Source: Candidatus Neomarinimicrobiota bacterium (GTDB lineage Bacteria; Fidelibacterota; Marinisomatia; Marinisomatales; TCS55). From it: a stretch of 64,000 nucleotides of DNA. How positions within the stretch are numbered: the stretch's first letter is position 1; each line of letters opens with the position of its first letter. The notes under the pieces were generated by a model. The model saw only the letters and a program-made list of their open reading frames with translations. It was not told the DNA's origin and made no database searches. The position numbers and the translations under genes were made by a program. Of this stretch, positions 55,748-64,000 are shown piece after piece. The stretch spans positions 12,079 to 76,078 of the forward strand of contig JABIDL010000028.1 of assembly GCA_018651745.1 (NCBI GenBank), given 5' to 3'.

Positions 55748-56992
55748 ATGTCCCGTAAACGGGTAGTTATTACCGGCATGGGGGTTCTTGCTCCCAATGG
55801 AAATTCAGTTTCTGAATTTTGGTCTGCATTGTGCATCGGAAAAAGCGGCATTGGACCAATTTCATATTTTGATGCAACTGAATTTCCTGTAAAAATTGCG
55901 GGAGAACTCTCCGGATTTAGATCTGAAAATCACTTTGATCGGAAAGAACTCAGAAAGCTCGATCCATTCTCAGTGTATGCATTAGTTTCAACACGGGAAG
56001 CTATCAATCAAGCTGAGCTCAATCCCGATACAATAGATTGCACTCGTGTCGGTGTTATACTCGGAACCGGTATTGGCGGAGTGAATACTTTTGAAGAACA
56101 GAAGATCAACATTCACACGCGTGGAAATCGTCGAGTGTCACCGTTCTTCGTTCCTAAAATGATTGCAAACATTGCTGCTGGGCACATCGCCATTGAATAT
56201 GGTTTTAAAGGTCCAAATAAGACGGTTATCTCTGCCTGTGCATCGGCTACAGATGCTTTAGGTACAGCACTTAGAACCATTCAGTATGGAGATGCCGATG
56301 TAGTCATTTCCGGTGGAACGGAAGCATCTATTACGGACTTAACCATTGCCGGGTTTGGAAATATGAAAGCTTTATCCACTCGAAATGATGAACCCGAAAA
56401 AGCAAGCAGACCGTTTGAAATAGATCGAGATGGCTTTGTGTTAGGTGAAGGCGCCGGTATTCTTATCTTGGAGTCCGAAGAACATGCTAAATCTAGAGGC
56501 GCAACAATCCTTGCAGAACTTTCAGGATATGGTGCCACAGATGATGCATTTCACATCACTCAACCTGCAGTTGGCGGAACAGGAGCAATGGAAGCCATGC
56601 GCTTGGCTATTCAAGATTCCGGAATGGAAATTTCGGATGTTGACTATATTAATGCACATGGAACATCTACACCATTTAATGATAAAAATGAATCTGCGGC
56701 AATTGCATCTCTATTTGGGGAACACACTCAACATCTAAAAATCAGTTCCACAAAATCAATGACAGGGCATCTTCTAGGTGGCGCAGGTGGAATAGAGGCT
56801 GTAGCATCTGTCATGGCTATTCAAAACCAAACCATTCCTCCTACCATCAATTATGTCAATCCAGATCCTGAATGCACACTCGACTACACACCGAATGAAG
56901 CATGTAAAAAAGATGTAAATGCTGTCTTATCCAATACGTTTGGATTTGGCGGGCACAATGCAGTCATTATGGTAAAAGGCTGGACCGGGTGA
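55748..56992 (+). CDS. fabF: 3-oxoacyl-ACP synthase II
   Basis: FabF elongates fatty acids. The 414-residue protein has catalytic Cys164 in SACASATDALG, His in AHGTSTPFND and His in MTGHLLGGAGG. The C-terminal NTFGFGGHNA is diagnostic. Its TGA overlaps the rnc GTG start. With FabH present, this is a standard two-synthase system. Confidence 0.97.
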   Translation: MSRKRVVITGMGVLAPNGNSVSEFWSALCIGKSGIGPISYFDATEFPVKIAGELSGFRSENHFDRKELRKLDPFSVYALVSTREAINQAELNPDTIDCTRVGVILGTGIGGVNTFEEQKINIHTRGNRRVSPFFVPKMIANIAAGHIAIEYGFKGPNKTVISACASATDALGTALRTIQYGDADVVISGGTEASITDLTIAGFGNMKALSTRNDEPEKASRPFEIDRDGFVLGEGAGILILESEEHAKSRGATILAELSGYGATDDAFHITQPAVGGTGAMEAMRLAIQDSGMEISDVDYINAHGTSTPFNDKNESAAIASLFGEHTQHLKISSTKSMTGHLLGGAGGIEAVASVMAIQNQTIPPTINYVNPDPECTLDYTPNEACKKDVNAVLSNTFGFGGHNAVIMVKGWTG

Positions 56993-57693
56993 ACCTGCTA
57001 AAGCGGTTACTCGGAAAACCATCCTCAAAAATATCTCACCCTCTAGAAAAACATTTAGGTTATTCTTTTTCTAACCGCGCATTACTGAAGCAAGCGTTTA
57101 CCCATAGATCTATCACCACTGAACCAAAACAAAATTATGAAAGGTTAGAGTTTCTTGGCGATGCCGTGATTGATATCATCATCAGCCAAGAACTCATGAA
57201 AGATTTCAAAAATGAAGATGAAGGTTTTTTAACTCAAAAACGATCTTCTCTGGTTCAAAAATCATTTTTAGGATCAATGGGGAAAAAATTAAACTTGCTC
57301 TCCCATTTAAATATAGAATCAACTGTTGATCTAAATCTGGAAAAAATTGCTGAAAAACAGGCTGCGAATACGTATGAAGCACTTGTCGGCGCTATCTTTT
57401 TGGACGGAGGTTTAAAACCTGCCCGTAAACTAATTTTGAACACCTTATGGGTGAATAGGCAGGAAGCTTGGAAAGCAATTAACTATAAAGGACAACTTAT
57501 AGAGTTATGTCACATTTTGAAAATTGGAAATCCACGATTTTTGGTTACAAATGTTTCCGGTCCTGATCATCAAAAACTTTTCGAAGTGTATGTAATAATT
57601 AAGGATGATCAATTTCCCACAGGAATTGGTACAAATAAAAAAACGGCAGAACAATCTGCCGCTCAGTATGCTTTAGAAGCGTTAAGCAGTTAA
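56989..57693 (+). CDS. rnc: Ribonuclease III
   Basis: RNase III cuts double-stranded RNA in rRNA and mRNA processing. The 234-residue protein has the catalytic signature ERLEFLGDAVIDI and a C-terminal double-stranded RNA-binding domain ending KKTAEQSAAQYALEAL. The start is GTG, overlapping the fabF stop as GTGA. Its TAA overlaps the stop codon of the convergent DUF151 gene at TTAA (57690-57693). Confidence 0.96.
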   Translation: MNLLKRLLGKPSSKISHPLEKHLGYSFSNRALLKQAFTHRSITTEPKQNYERLEFLGDAVIDIIISQELMKDFKNEDEGFLTQKRSSLVQKSFLGSMGKKLNLLSHLNIESTVDLNLEKIAEKQAANTYEALVGAIFLDGGLKPARKLILNTLWVNRQEAWKAINYKGQLIELCHILKIGNPRFLVTNVSGPDHQKLFEVYVIIKDDQFPTGIGTNKKTAEQSAAQYALEALSS

Positions 57694-58232
57694 TTCGAAG
57701 AAATATCTTTTATTTTATCCCGTAAACGGGCAGCACGCTCATATTCCTCCTCTTCAATCGCTTTATGAAGTTGATCCTCTAATATGTCGAGTCCCGGATC
57801 TTGTTGTATACCTTCCAATTCATTTCCATTATTCATAAACGCAGCTTCATTCATTACATCCAAATCAATTAATATCGGAGCCTCAAGTCGTAAAGCGACT
57901 GCCAACGCATCACTCGGACGAGAATCAACTACCTTATCTTTCATAGTTTTTCCTTGTAACTCCAGCGATGCATAAAATATACCATCTTTTAATTCTGTTA
58001 TTTTCACGGCTTTCAGTTTAGCATCGATTTCTTTAAGGATATTTCCTATCAAGTCGTGAGTTAGCGGACGCGGGGTATCCATGTATTCCATGGCAAGAGC
58101 GATTGACTGTGCCTCAAATGTACCAACGATGACAGGAAGTTGTCTTTCTCCATCAATCTCCTTAAGTATAACTGCGTAGCTTCTACTAGGAGGATGGTAA
58201 GTAATTTTTTGGACCTTAACTGGAATCATCAT
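57690..58232 (-). CDS. DUF151 bifunctional nuclease with C-terminal UVR motif
   Basis: The 180-residue protein carries the DUF151 (BFN) domain at about residues 5-140 (LPVIVGTFEAQSIALAME, DSRPSDALAVAL). A C-terminal UVR-like helical hairpin (AIEEEEYERAARLRDKI) resembles the tail of UvrB. BFN proteins are reported to have DNase/RNase activity, and the UVR tail suggests contact with protein partners. It is convergent with rnc. Confidence 0.88.
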   Translation of the reverse strand: MMIPVKVQKITYHPPSRSYAVILKEIDGERQLPVIVGTFEAQSIALAMEYMDTPRPLTHDLIGNILKEIDAKLKAVKITELKDGIFYASLELQGKTMKDKVVDSRPSDALAVALRLEAPILIDLDVMNEAAFMNNGNELEGIQQDPGLDILEDQLHKAIEEEEYERAARLRDKIKDISSN

Positions 58233-58281
58233 GATAATTTGCCGTTAATTTAATGAGTGTATTGTGTCGATTCAATCTATT

Positions 58282-59325
58282 TCAATTCAATTTAGACAAT
58301 GCATCCTTTAATTGATCAATTTTAACCACGGGAGTGGGATCTGTCCCATGTTTTAACGCACACCAATAACTAATCCAATCCCCAAGATGAATTAAGTGCA
58401 AAAGTTCCCCAATTTTCGAGTCCTGATTGGCTTCAAGCAAGACATCATTCGCAGAAAGTTCACCTACAATAGATCGAGTGATGTCTCTCCTAATTTTTGT
58501 CCGAAGATGACTTGTTTGATCCGCCATCCAAACTAAACTCATTTTCAGAGATAATTCGGCATTGTTTTCCCATCCAACAATTTCATTGTGGTTTAATTCA
58601 GGAAGGCGATTGCACCAAGCATGGATTTTTGCATTTTCATTTAGTTGACCTTTAAAACGAATGGCAGCTACTTCCGACAAATCTGAATCAGAATACAGGA
58701 TTGGAATGGTATTATAAATTGTATTAGCAATATCAATCGCAAGATTTGGATTGTCATCTGATCCCCATATTTGACGATTATCTTTAAGGTGGAAAATAGA
58801 ATTCTTTAGTTCAGAGACAAAACCATCAGTAATTAAACCAATGGTATTTAAAATGTATAGCATTGGTACAAATGAAAAGGCAAGCGATGCCCGAGGTTGC
58901 AATCCGCCTGGAATTTTTACAGCATCGAGATTATTTGCCTTTAGCATTTCAGTTAATGTGCCACCTGTAGTAATACCAATTATCTGAGCGTTTTTCGACA
59001 CCGCATCCTCAAATGCTGAAAGTGTTTCTTCTGTATTGCCAGAATACGATGAACAAATAACGAGGGTGTTTTGATTGACCCAATTTGGAAGCGTATAATC
59101 CCTGGAAACCAACATTGGTACATGTATCGTGTTCCCGGTCAAAACACGTGTTACATCTCCTCCGATTGCAGACCCTCCCATCCCCGCTACTACAATTCCA
59201 TTAACATGTTTGTAATTGTTCGTTAAAGAAATATTTTCACCGATTTGAATTGCTTCAAGCAAATGATCTGGAAATTCAAAAATGGATTGATACATATTGT
59301 TTATGTCTGTGTCTCTTCCTGACAT
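58282..59325 (-). CDS. Bifunctional phosphoglucose/phosphomannose isomerase (SIS domains)
   Basis: The 347-residue SIS-fold protein shows MGGSAIGGDV near residue 50 and SYSGNTEET near residue 95, and a C-terminal bifunctional PGI/PMI domain with HNEIVGWE. This family isomerises both glucose-6-P and mannose-6-P. It is two bases from the prenyl synthase and close to phosphomannomutase, so it probably supplies mannose-6-P or fructose-6-P to nucleotide-sugar and envelope synthesis. Confidence 0.9.
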   Translation of the reverse strand: MSGRDTDINNMYQSIFEFPDHLLEAIQIGENISLTNNYKHVNGIVVAGMGGSAIGGDVTRVLTGNTIHVPMLVSRDYTLPNWVNQNTLVICSSYSGNTEETLSAFEDAVSKNAQIIGITTGGTLTEMLKANNLDAVKIPGGLQPRASLAFSFVPMLYILNTIGLITDGFVSELKNSIFHLKDNRQIWGSDDNPNLAIDIANTIYNTIPILYSDSDLSEVAAIRFKGQLNENAKIHAWCNRLPELNHNEIVGWENNAELSLKMSLVWMADQTSHLRTKIRRDITRSIVGELSANDVLLEANQDSKIGELLHLIHLGDWISYWCALKHGTDPTPVVKIDQLKDALSKLN

Positions 59326-59327
59326 TC

Positions 59328-60302
59328 TTACTTCTCCCTGTTTAAAATCATCAACGCAAACTGTTCTAATTCAGCTTTATGCATTTCCGGAATTACCTTC
59401 AAACAACGGCGGGCTTCCTCGATAGCTGTCTCCGCAAGTAATGATGCTTTCAATCTAATTCCACTCTTCTCATAATATGTTCGCAGAAACGTTAATCGAT
59501 CATGAATATTCAATTCTTTTGCTTCTTTTGATATTTTATCCCACTCGGCGGAATTATCCTTTTTTGCGAGCAAACTGAGAACAGTTTGCTTATCCGTTAA
59601 CACATCACTTCCTAAACTCTTTCCCATCGATTCTGGATTGCTGAATATTTCCAAAATATCATCCTGAATTTGAAACGCTTTTCCCAACTCACAACCAAAA
59701 GTATGTAGATGACTACAGATATTCTCATTTTGATTTGCCAAAATGCCTCCAAGCTCTGCAGAGCATCCCAACAAACTTCCAGTTTTTTTTTCAATCATGT
59801 TTAGATAATCCATTATTCCAATTTTAGTTCCCGATGCAAAATCAAGATCCATGGCTTGCCCTTCACAAACTGTGAGCGCTGCTTTATTAAAACACTTAAT
59901 TGCCTGAAATGTTTGATGATGAACTCGATTCAAAGCAAGTTGCGCCAAAACGATAATTCCATCGCCAGCTAAAATAGCTGTCGATTCATTCCATTTGATG
60001 TGAACTGAATCCTGCCCATGTCGAGTATCATCGGCATCCATAATGTCATCGTGGACAAGGGTAAAATTGTGAAGTAATTCAACAGCAATTCCGGCATTCA
60101 TGAGATCTTCAGGATCAGCTTGGAATGCTCTTCCAACCAAATGCGTAAGAATGGGTCGAAGCCTTTTTCCTTCCCCTTTTAACGCATAGGTAATGGGGTC
60201 ATATAACGTAGATGGATTTTGAGGAAGTGGCAGGCGCTTAAGAGCCTTATCAGTTTCCTTTCTCAGAAAATCAATATGGTCTGTGAAATCAGGTGTGTCC
60301 AA
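59328..60302 (-). CDS. Polyprenyl diphosphate synthase (trans-isoprenyl type)
   Basis: The 324-residue protein has the first Asp-rich motif DDIMDADDTRHG (Asp85, Asp86, Asp89) and the second FQIQDDILEIF. Phe80 lies five residues before the first motif, the position that limits chain length in some geranylgeranyl synthases, which suggests a short (C15-C20) product; this is inference. It overlaps the phosphomannomutase gene by 14 bases. The product could serve quinone, undecaprenyl or other isoprenoid synthesis. Confidence 0.9.
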   Translation of the reverse strand: MDTPDFTDHIDFLRKETDKALKRLPLPQNPSTLYDPITYALKGEGKRLRPILTHLVGRAFQADPEDLMNAGIAVELLHNFTLVHDDIMDADDTRHGQDSVHIKWNESTAILAGDGIIVLAQLALNRVHHQTFQAIKCFNKAALTVCEGQAMDLDFASGTKIGIMDYLNMIEKKTGSLLGCSAELGGILANQNENICSHLHTFGCELGKAFQIQDDILEIFSNPESMGKSLGSDVLTDKQTVLSLLAKKDNSAEWDKISKEAKELNIHDRLTFLRTYYEKSGIRLKASLLAETAIEEARRCLKVIPEMHKAELEQFALMILNREK

Positions 60303-61659
60303 CTTCTAATTCCAAATTGCCAAATTCCTGTAACTTTGTGAGGACTAATTCTTTCAATGCTTCCATACGGTCCTTTGTATTTGCTTCGAATCTGCATACA
60401 ATAACCGGTTGGGTATTCGATGAACGAACCAATCCCCAGCCGTCACCAAATCGAATCCGTACTCCATCAACAGTACTGCAATCATAATTTTTTTTGAAAT
60501 ATTCCACCGCTTCATTTGCTATGCGAAATTTTTCTTCATCCGATTCTGCAGCCAACCGCATTTCCGGAGTAGAAACATATTGAGGGAGTTCGGCCATCAT
60601 TTCAGATAATTTTATGTTGGTGCGGGATAACATTTGAACCGTACGAGCAGCCACATAAATACCATCATCATACCCATAATAATCATCTGCAAAAAAGATA
60701 TGTCCACTCATTTCACCGCCAAATTTGCAATTTATCTCTGCCATTCTTTGTTTAATGAGTGAATGACCGGTTTTCCACATCACAGGATTTCCACCATACT
60801 TGGCTATCATTTCTTCGAGCCCCTGAGAACACTTAACGTCATATAAAATATCCTCACCTCCTTTAATTATCTCCGGAAGGAATAAACACATAAGTTGATC
60901 AGCCCAAACGATTTCGCCTGAATCATCCACCACGCCAACTCTGTCAGCATCGCCGTCAAAAGCTACACCGACATCGTACTTCCCGGTTTTCATGAGAGTG
61001 ATTAAATCTTCGAGATTTTCTTTGACCGTAGGATCGGGATGGTGATTAGGGAAAGTACCGTCAATGTCGCAATACAATTCGGTGAGTTCCACGTCCAAAT
61101 TTTTAAAAATTTCCGGACCTGCTATACAGCCGGCGGCGTTCCCACAATCCATGACAACACGCATAGTGCGGTCAAGATTAATTTTATTCGTTACCATGTT
61201 GATATAATCATCTCGGATATTGTAAGATGCTTCGCTTCCTTCTCCCGTTTCGAAATCTTCCGCATCAATCCATTTTCGTATTTGTTGAATTGTTTCGCCA
61301 AACACTGGGCGATTTTCCATTGAAAGCTTAAACCCATTAAATTCAGGTGGGTTGTGGCTTCCAGTGATTTGACAAGACCCTCCCACATCGAGTTTGAACA
61401 TGGAATAATAATTCGCCGGCGTTGGGAGTGTGCCTATGTTTATTACATCGAGCCCGGTGGAAAGAACACCTTTTTTGAAAGCTTGGATGAGATCAGGCGT
61501 TGTCAGTCGAATATCTCCACTGAGAGTAATTTCCCTTCCACCATTTCTGAGTATAAGGGTACCAAAACCTTTTCCAATGAGTTCCACCACATCAAGTGGA
61601 AAATCATCCGCCACTTTGCCGCGGATATCGTACTCTCTAAAGATGTATGGATTCATCAT
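60289..61659 (-). CDS. Phosphomannomutase/phosphoglucomutase
   Basis: The 456-residue alpha-D-phosphohexomutase has four family motifs: catalytic Ser101 in TGSHNPPEFNG, metal-binding FDGDADRVGVVD, the sugar-binding GEMSGHIFF, and the phosphate-binding RSSNTQPVIV. It interconverts the 1- and 6-phosphates of mannose or glucose, and with the SIS isomerase next door makes mannose-1-P or glucose-1-P. The start can be either of two consecutive ATGs. Confidence 0.95.
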   Translation of the reverse strand: MMNPYIFREYDIRGKVADDFPLDVVELIGKGFGTLILRNGGREITLSGDIRLTTPDLIQAFKKGVLSTGLDVINIGTLPTPANYYSMFKLDVGGSCQITGSHNPPEFNGFKLSMENRPVFGETIQQIRKWIDAEDFETGEGSEASYNIRDDYINMVTNKINLDRTMRVVMDCGNAAGCIAGPEIFKNLDVELTELYCDIDGTFPNHHPDPTVKENLEDLITLMKTGKYDVGVAFDGDADRVGVVDDSGEIVWADQLMCLFLPEIIKGGEDILYDVKCSQGLEEMIAKYGGNPVMWKTGHSLIKQRMAEINCKFGGEMSGHIFFADDYYGYDDGIYVAARTVQMLSRTNIKLSEMMAELPQYVSTPEMRLAAESDEEKFRIANEAVEYFKKNYDCSTVDGVRIRFGDGWGLVRSSNTQPVIVCRFEANTKDRMEALKELVLTKLQEFGNLELEVGHT

Positions 61660-61730
61660 GATAGGTTTGAATTTCGGAATAATTATTGAAGGATGAAACG
61701 GATTCGATTAGAATTTTTAGAAAAAAGTAC

Positions 61731-62642
61731 TTAACCTGAGTTTAAATAACTTCGCAATGATCCTCCCACTTCATTTAAACTTTTTTCTGCCTCTATTAAG
61801 GAACAATTTTTATTTACCATCACAATAGCTTTCTTAACTGATTTATTTGCTTCGAACAATGCTAATTTTGCTTCTTCATAATTCAGATCGGTTAGTTGAG
61901 AAATAATTCTGATGCCGCGGTCCACCAGTTTTTCATTCACCGCCATCAAATCCACCATGAGATTACCGTACACCTTTCCGAGATTTACCATAGTTGTTGT
62001 TGATATCATATTGAGGACAAGTTTCGTTGCTGTACCTGATTTCATCCGCGTGGAACCGGTTATCACTTCAGGGCCAACGTCCACTCGAATGATTACATCC
62101 GCATCCGCATCCAGAAATGGTTTTGGATTACAAATGAGGTACACCGCTTTTCCACTTTTTGATTGAGCATATTCAATAGCAGATTTTACATACGCTGCAG
62201 CACCACTCGTGCTAATACCAATCAACACGTCGCCGGCAGAAAACCCGGATTCCATTAAATCTGTTACAGCTTCTTCCGGTTTGTCTTCTGCCCCTTCAAT
62301 GGATTTTTTCAGGGCATCATCACCGCCGGCGATAATTCCTGTGAACCAGGAATGTGGCGCTGAAAAGGTCGGCGGCATTTCGGATGCATCGAGAACACCA
62401 AGGCGACCGCTGGTGCCGGCACCGATATAAAATATTCGATTCCCACTACGAATTGCATCCGTAGTAAGTCCAACAACCTTTTCAATTTCCGGGAGAGCTT
62501 CCCTCACTCGATCTGCAACTGTCCTATCTTCGTTGCTGATAATCGTTAAAATTTCAGCCGAGGATAGCATGTCAAGATTCACGCTAGATGGATTTTGTTT
62601 CTCCGTTGAAAGGTTTGCACGGGATTTTTTTGAATCAGTCAT
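61731..62642 (-). CDS. murQ: N-acetylmuramic acid 6-phosphate etherase
   Basis: MurQ cleaves the lactyl ether of MurNAc-6-P to give GlcNAc-6-P in peptidoglycan recycling. The 303 residues contain the SIS domain with YIGAGTSGRLGVLDASEMPPTF, the GEDKPEEA-like acidic motif (Glu catalytic region) and the C-terminal SGTATKLVLNMIST. No PTS or AnmK gene is in the window, so the source of MurNAc-6-P is open. It starts one base before the stop of the transporter gene. Confidence 0.96.
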   Translation of the reverse strand: MTDSKKSRANLSTEKQNPSSVNLDMLSSAEILTIISNEDRTVADRVREALPEIEKVVGLTTDAIRSGNRIFYIGAGTSGRLGVLDASEMPPTFSAPHSWFTGIIAGGDDALKKSIEGAEDKPEEAVTDLMESGFSAGDVLIGISTSGAAAYVKSAIEYAQSKSGKAVYLICNPKPFLDADADVIIRVDVGPEVITGSTRMKSGTATKLVLNMISTTTMVNLGKVYGNLMVDLMAVNEKLVDRGIRIISQLTDLNYEEAKLALFEANKSVKKAIVMVNKNCSLIEAEKSLNEVGGSLRSYLNSG

Positions 62643-64000
62643 TTAGGATGAAAAATACCGTTTTGTTTCTTCCATAACTTTTGGCGATAACAACAATGCT
62701 GATATCATCGTTGGTATAGCCATGAGGGCAAACATAATGTCCACAATGTTGATGGCAATATCAATGGATACAATGGCTGCAAGCACAATTGATAAAACAT
62801 ACACCATATTGTAAACCGGTTTCCATTTTGTTCCAAACAAATATCCTGTGCACTTTTGCCCATAATATGAATACCCAAACATGGTTGATAAACTAAAACA
62901 CAATACTGCCAAAACGAGCATTCCTTCTCCCAATCCTCCTAATTCTGATTTAAATGCCATAGCGGTGAGCGTAACACCATTTGCATCAGAAGCGTGCACA
63001 CCAGACACTAAAATCACAAATGCTGTGATAGAGCAAACGACGATGGTATCAATAAAAGGTCCGATCATTGCCACCAATCCTTCTCTAACCGGCTCTTTGG
63101 TTTTGGCTGCTCCATGCGCCATAGCTTCGGTACCGATCCCAGCTTCATTTGAAAATGCTGCTCGTCGAATTCCAACTATAATAATCGCGCCTAGCGAACC
63201 ACCCAAAATCGCGTCACCCGTAAACGCATCTTTCAGGATGGAGGAAAATATCACAGGTACTTCACCTAAGTTTTGGATAAGCACCAGTAAAGCTGCCACA
63301 AGATATATGGCAACCATAAATGGAACTAATCTTGAAGCAACCAGTCCGATTCTTTTTATTCCGCCAAAAATCACCATAGAAACCATACCAGCTGCAAGGA
63401 TTCCAGTAGTGAGGTCACCCGTCAAAGCACTTTCTGAAAAAAACCCATTTGGAACATATACCAAATCTCGAACGAGCTGGGCAAGCTGATTCGCCTGGAA
63501 CAACACTAAACAACCAATTAGCCCCGCGACACTGAAAAGAATAGCAAGCGGTTTGTAGGATTTCCCAAGTCCTTCTTCGATTACATACATCGGCCCACCT
63601 TGAATTTCTCCTCTATCATCTTTTCCGCGGTACATGATGGACAACGTACACGTAAAATACTTGGTTGCCATCCCGACAATGGCGCTCACCCACATCCAAA
63701 AAATAGCACCCGGCCCACCTGTATGAATTGCAATCGCGACTCCACCGATATTTCCCATGCCTACTGTACTTGCTAAAGCGCTCGAAAGTGCCTGAAAATG
63801 ACTTATTTGCCCGGGATCATTTGGATCATCATATTTCCCGGTTAATATCGCAATCCCGTGGCCAAAATGACGAAACGGAATAAATCTGCTGTACAGCATA
63901 AAATAGAAGCCGCCTCCAACAAGCAGGATTATTAATGGCATTCCCCAGACTAGTTCAACCAATGAAACTGTCAAGCCTTCTATGCGTTCAAGCAATGTCA
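62643..64000 (-). CDS. Sodium:alanine/glycine symporter (AGCS family)
   Basis: The protein has about ten to eleven membrane segments and the AGCS signatures AIHTGGPGAIFWMWVSAI, FSNEAGIGTEAMAHG and GYSYYGQKCTGYLFG. It imports small amino acids with Na+. The first clear start in the window is TTG at 63995 (450 residues). The frame continues one codon upstream (ACA) to an NTG that crosses the right edge (63999-64001), so the true start is probably an ATG at 64001. murQ follows directly, with its ATG at 62642. Confidence 0.93.
   Translation of the reverse strand, partial: TLLERIEGLTVSLVELVWGMPLIILLVGGGFYFMLYSRFIPFRHFGHGIAILTGKYDDPNDPGQISHFQALSSALASTVGMGNIGGVAIAIHTGGPGAIFWMWVSAIVGMATKYFTCTLSIMYRGKDDRGEIQGGPMYVIEEGLGKSYKPLAILFSVAGLIGCLVLFQANQLAQLVRDLVYVPNGFFSESALTGDLTTGILAAGMVSMVIFGGIKRIGLVASRLVPFMVAIYLVAALLVLIQNLGEVPVIFSSILKDAFTGDAILGGSLGAIIIVGIRRAAFSNEAGIGTEAMAHGAAKTKEPVREGLVAMIGPFIDTIVVCSITAFVILVSGVHASDANGVTLTAMAFKSELGGLGEGMLVLAVLCFSLSTMFGYSYYGQKCTGYLFGTKWKPVYNMVYVLSIVLAAIVSIDIAINIVDIMFALMAIPTMISALLLSPKVMEETKRYFSS

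Noticed and set aside
62881-63489. A 202-codon plus-strand open frame antisense to the symporter gene
   Set aside because: Its composition mirrors the hydrophobic codons of the membrane protein on the other strand; no start signal or domain.

Overview
This window is a dense, roughly 40% GC chromosomal segment from a Gram-negative bacterium. An outer membrane is implied by LptE, Lgt and several predicted lipoproteins. The order sigma-54 activator then lptE, the class of LptE, and the amino-acid and propionate catabolic gene set point to the Fibrobacteres-Chlorobi-Bacteroidetes side of the tree. Strong Shine-Dalgarno sites (AAGGAGG before acpP and before a DUF350-like gene) argue against typical Bacteroidia. 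A marine Neomarinimicrobiota (SAR406)-like lineage is my best guess, but the window alone does not prove it. I see no phage, insertion sequence, CRISPR array, rRNA or plasmid gene. No stretch longer than 300 bases lacks a gene or tRNA.

Positions 1-28912 hold only minus-strand genes, tightly packed and often overlapping. Read in the direction of transcription from 28912 down: comF, pgk, tpiA, secG, tRNA-Leu(GAG), a TPR protein, a HAD phosphatase, acpS, fused nnrED, a VanZ-like protein and murA; trkA-trkH; a catabolic set (crotonase, DUF1611/DgcN-like, enolase-superfamily DgcA-like, methylmalonyl-CoA epimerase, threonine dehydratase-like); uvrB-galE; a sigma-54 activator and lptE; asnS, a LOG-like protein, an acylphosphatase and nadE; then lepA, a CPBP protease, a zinc-ribbon membrane protein and lgt, which is cut by the left edge.

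Positions 28981-41566 are mixed in strand: a 997-residue receiver plus ATP-grasp (PPDK-N) protein, gdhA, a CAT-anticodon tRNA, a methyltransferase divergent from a fused isoprenoid-alcohol kinase/DUF92 membrane protein, small membrane and exported proteins, hutI and hutU, rpmB and a GNAT acetyltransferase. Most of the hairpin-forming intergenic repeats lie here.

Positions 41657-57693 are all plus strand: dusB, pruA, a cyclic-2,3-diphosphoglycerate-synthetase-like GTPase with carbamate kinase, an acetolactate-decarboxylase-fold lipoprotein, sucCD, ndk, a SPOR lipoprotein, a membrane protein, then the lipid block yceD(DUF177)-rpmF-fabH-fabD-fabG-acpP-fabF-rnc, from which plsX is absent. Positions 57690-64000 return to the minus strand: a DUF151 nuclease, bifunctional sugar-phosphate isomerase, prenyl synthase, phosphomannomutase, murQ and a sodium:amino-acid symporter.

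Taken together the genes suggest a heterotroph that feeds on amino acids. Histidine (hutU, hutI), proline (pruA), probably D-glutamate (dgcN/dgcA) and threonine would enter glutamate, 2-oxoglutarate, propionyl-CoA and succinyl-CoA through gdhA, mce and sucCD. The remaining genes are housekeeping for envelope, lipid, NAD, translation and DNA repair.
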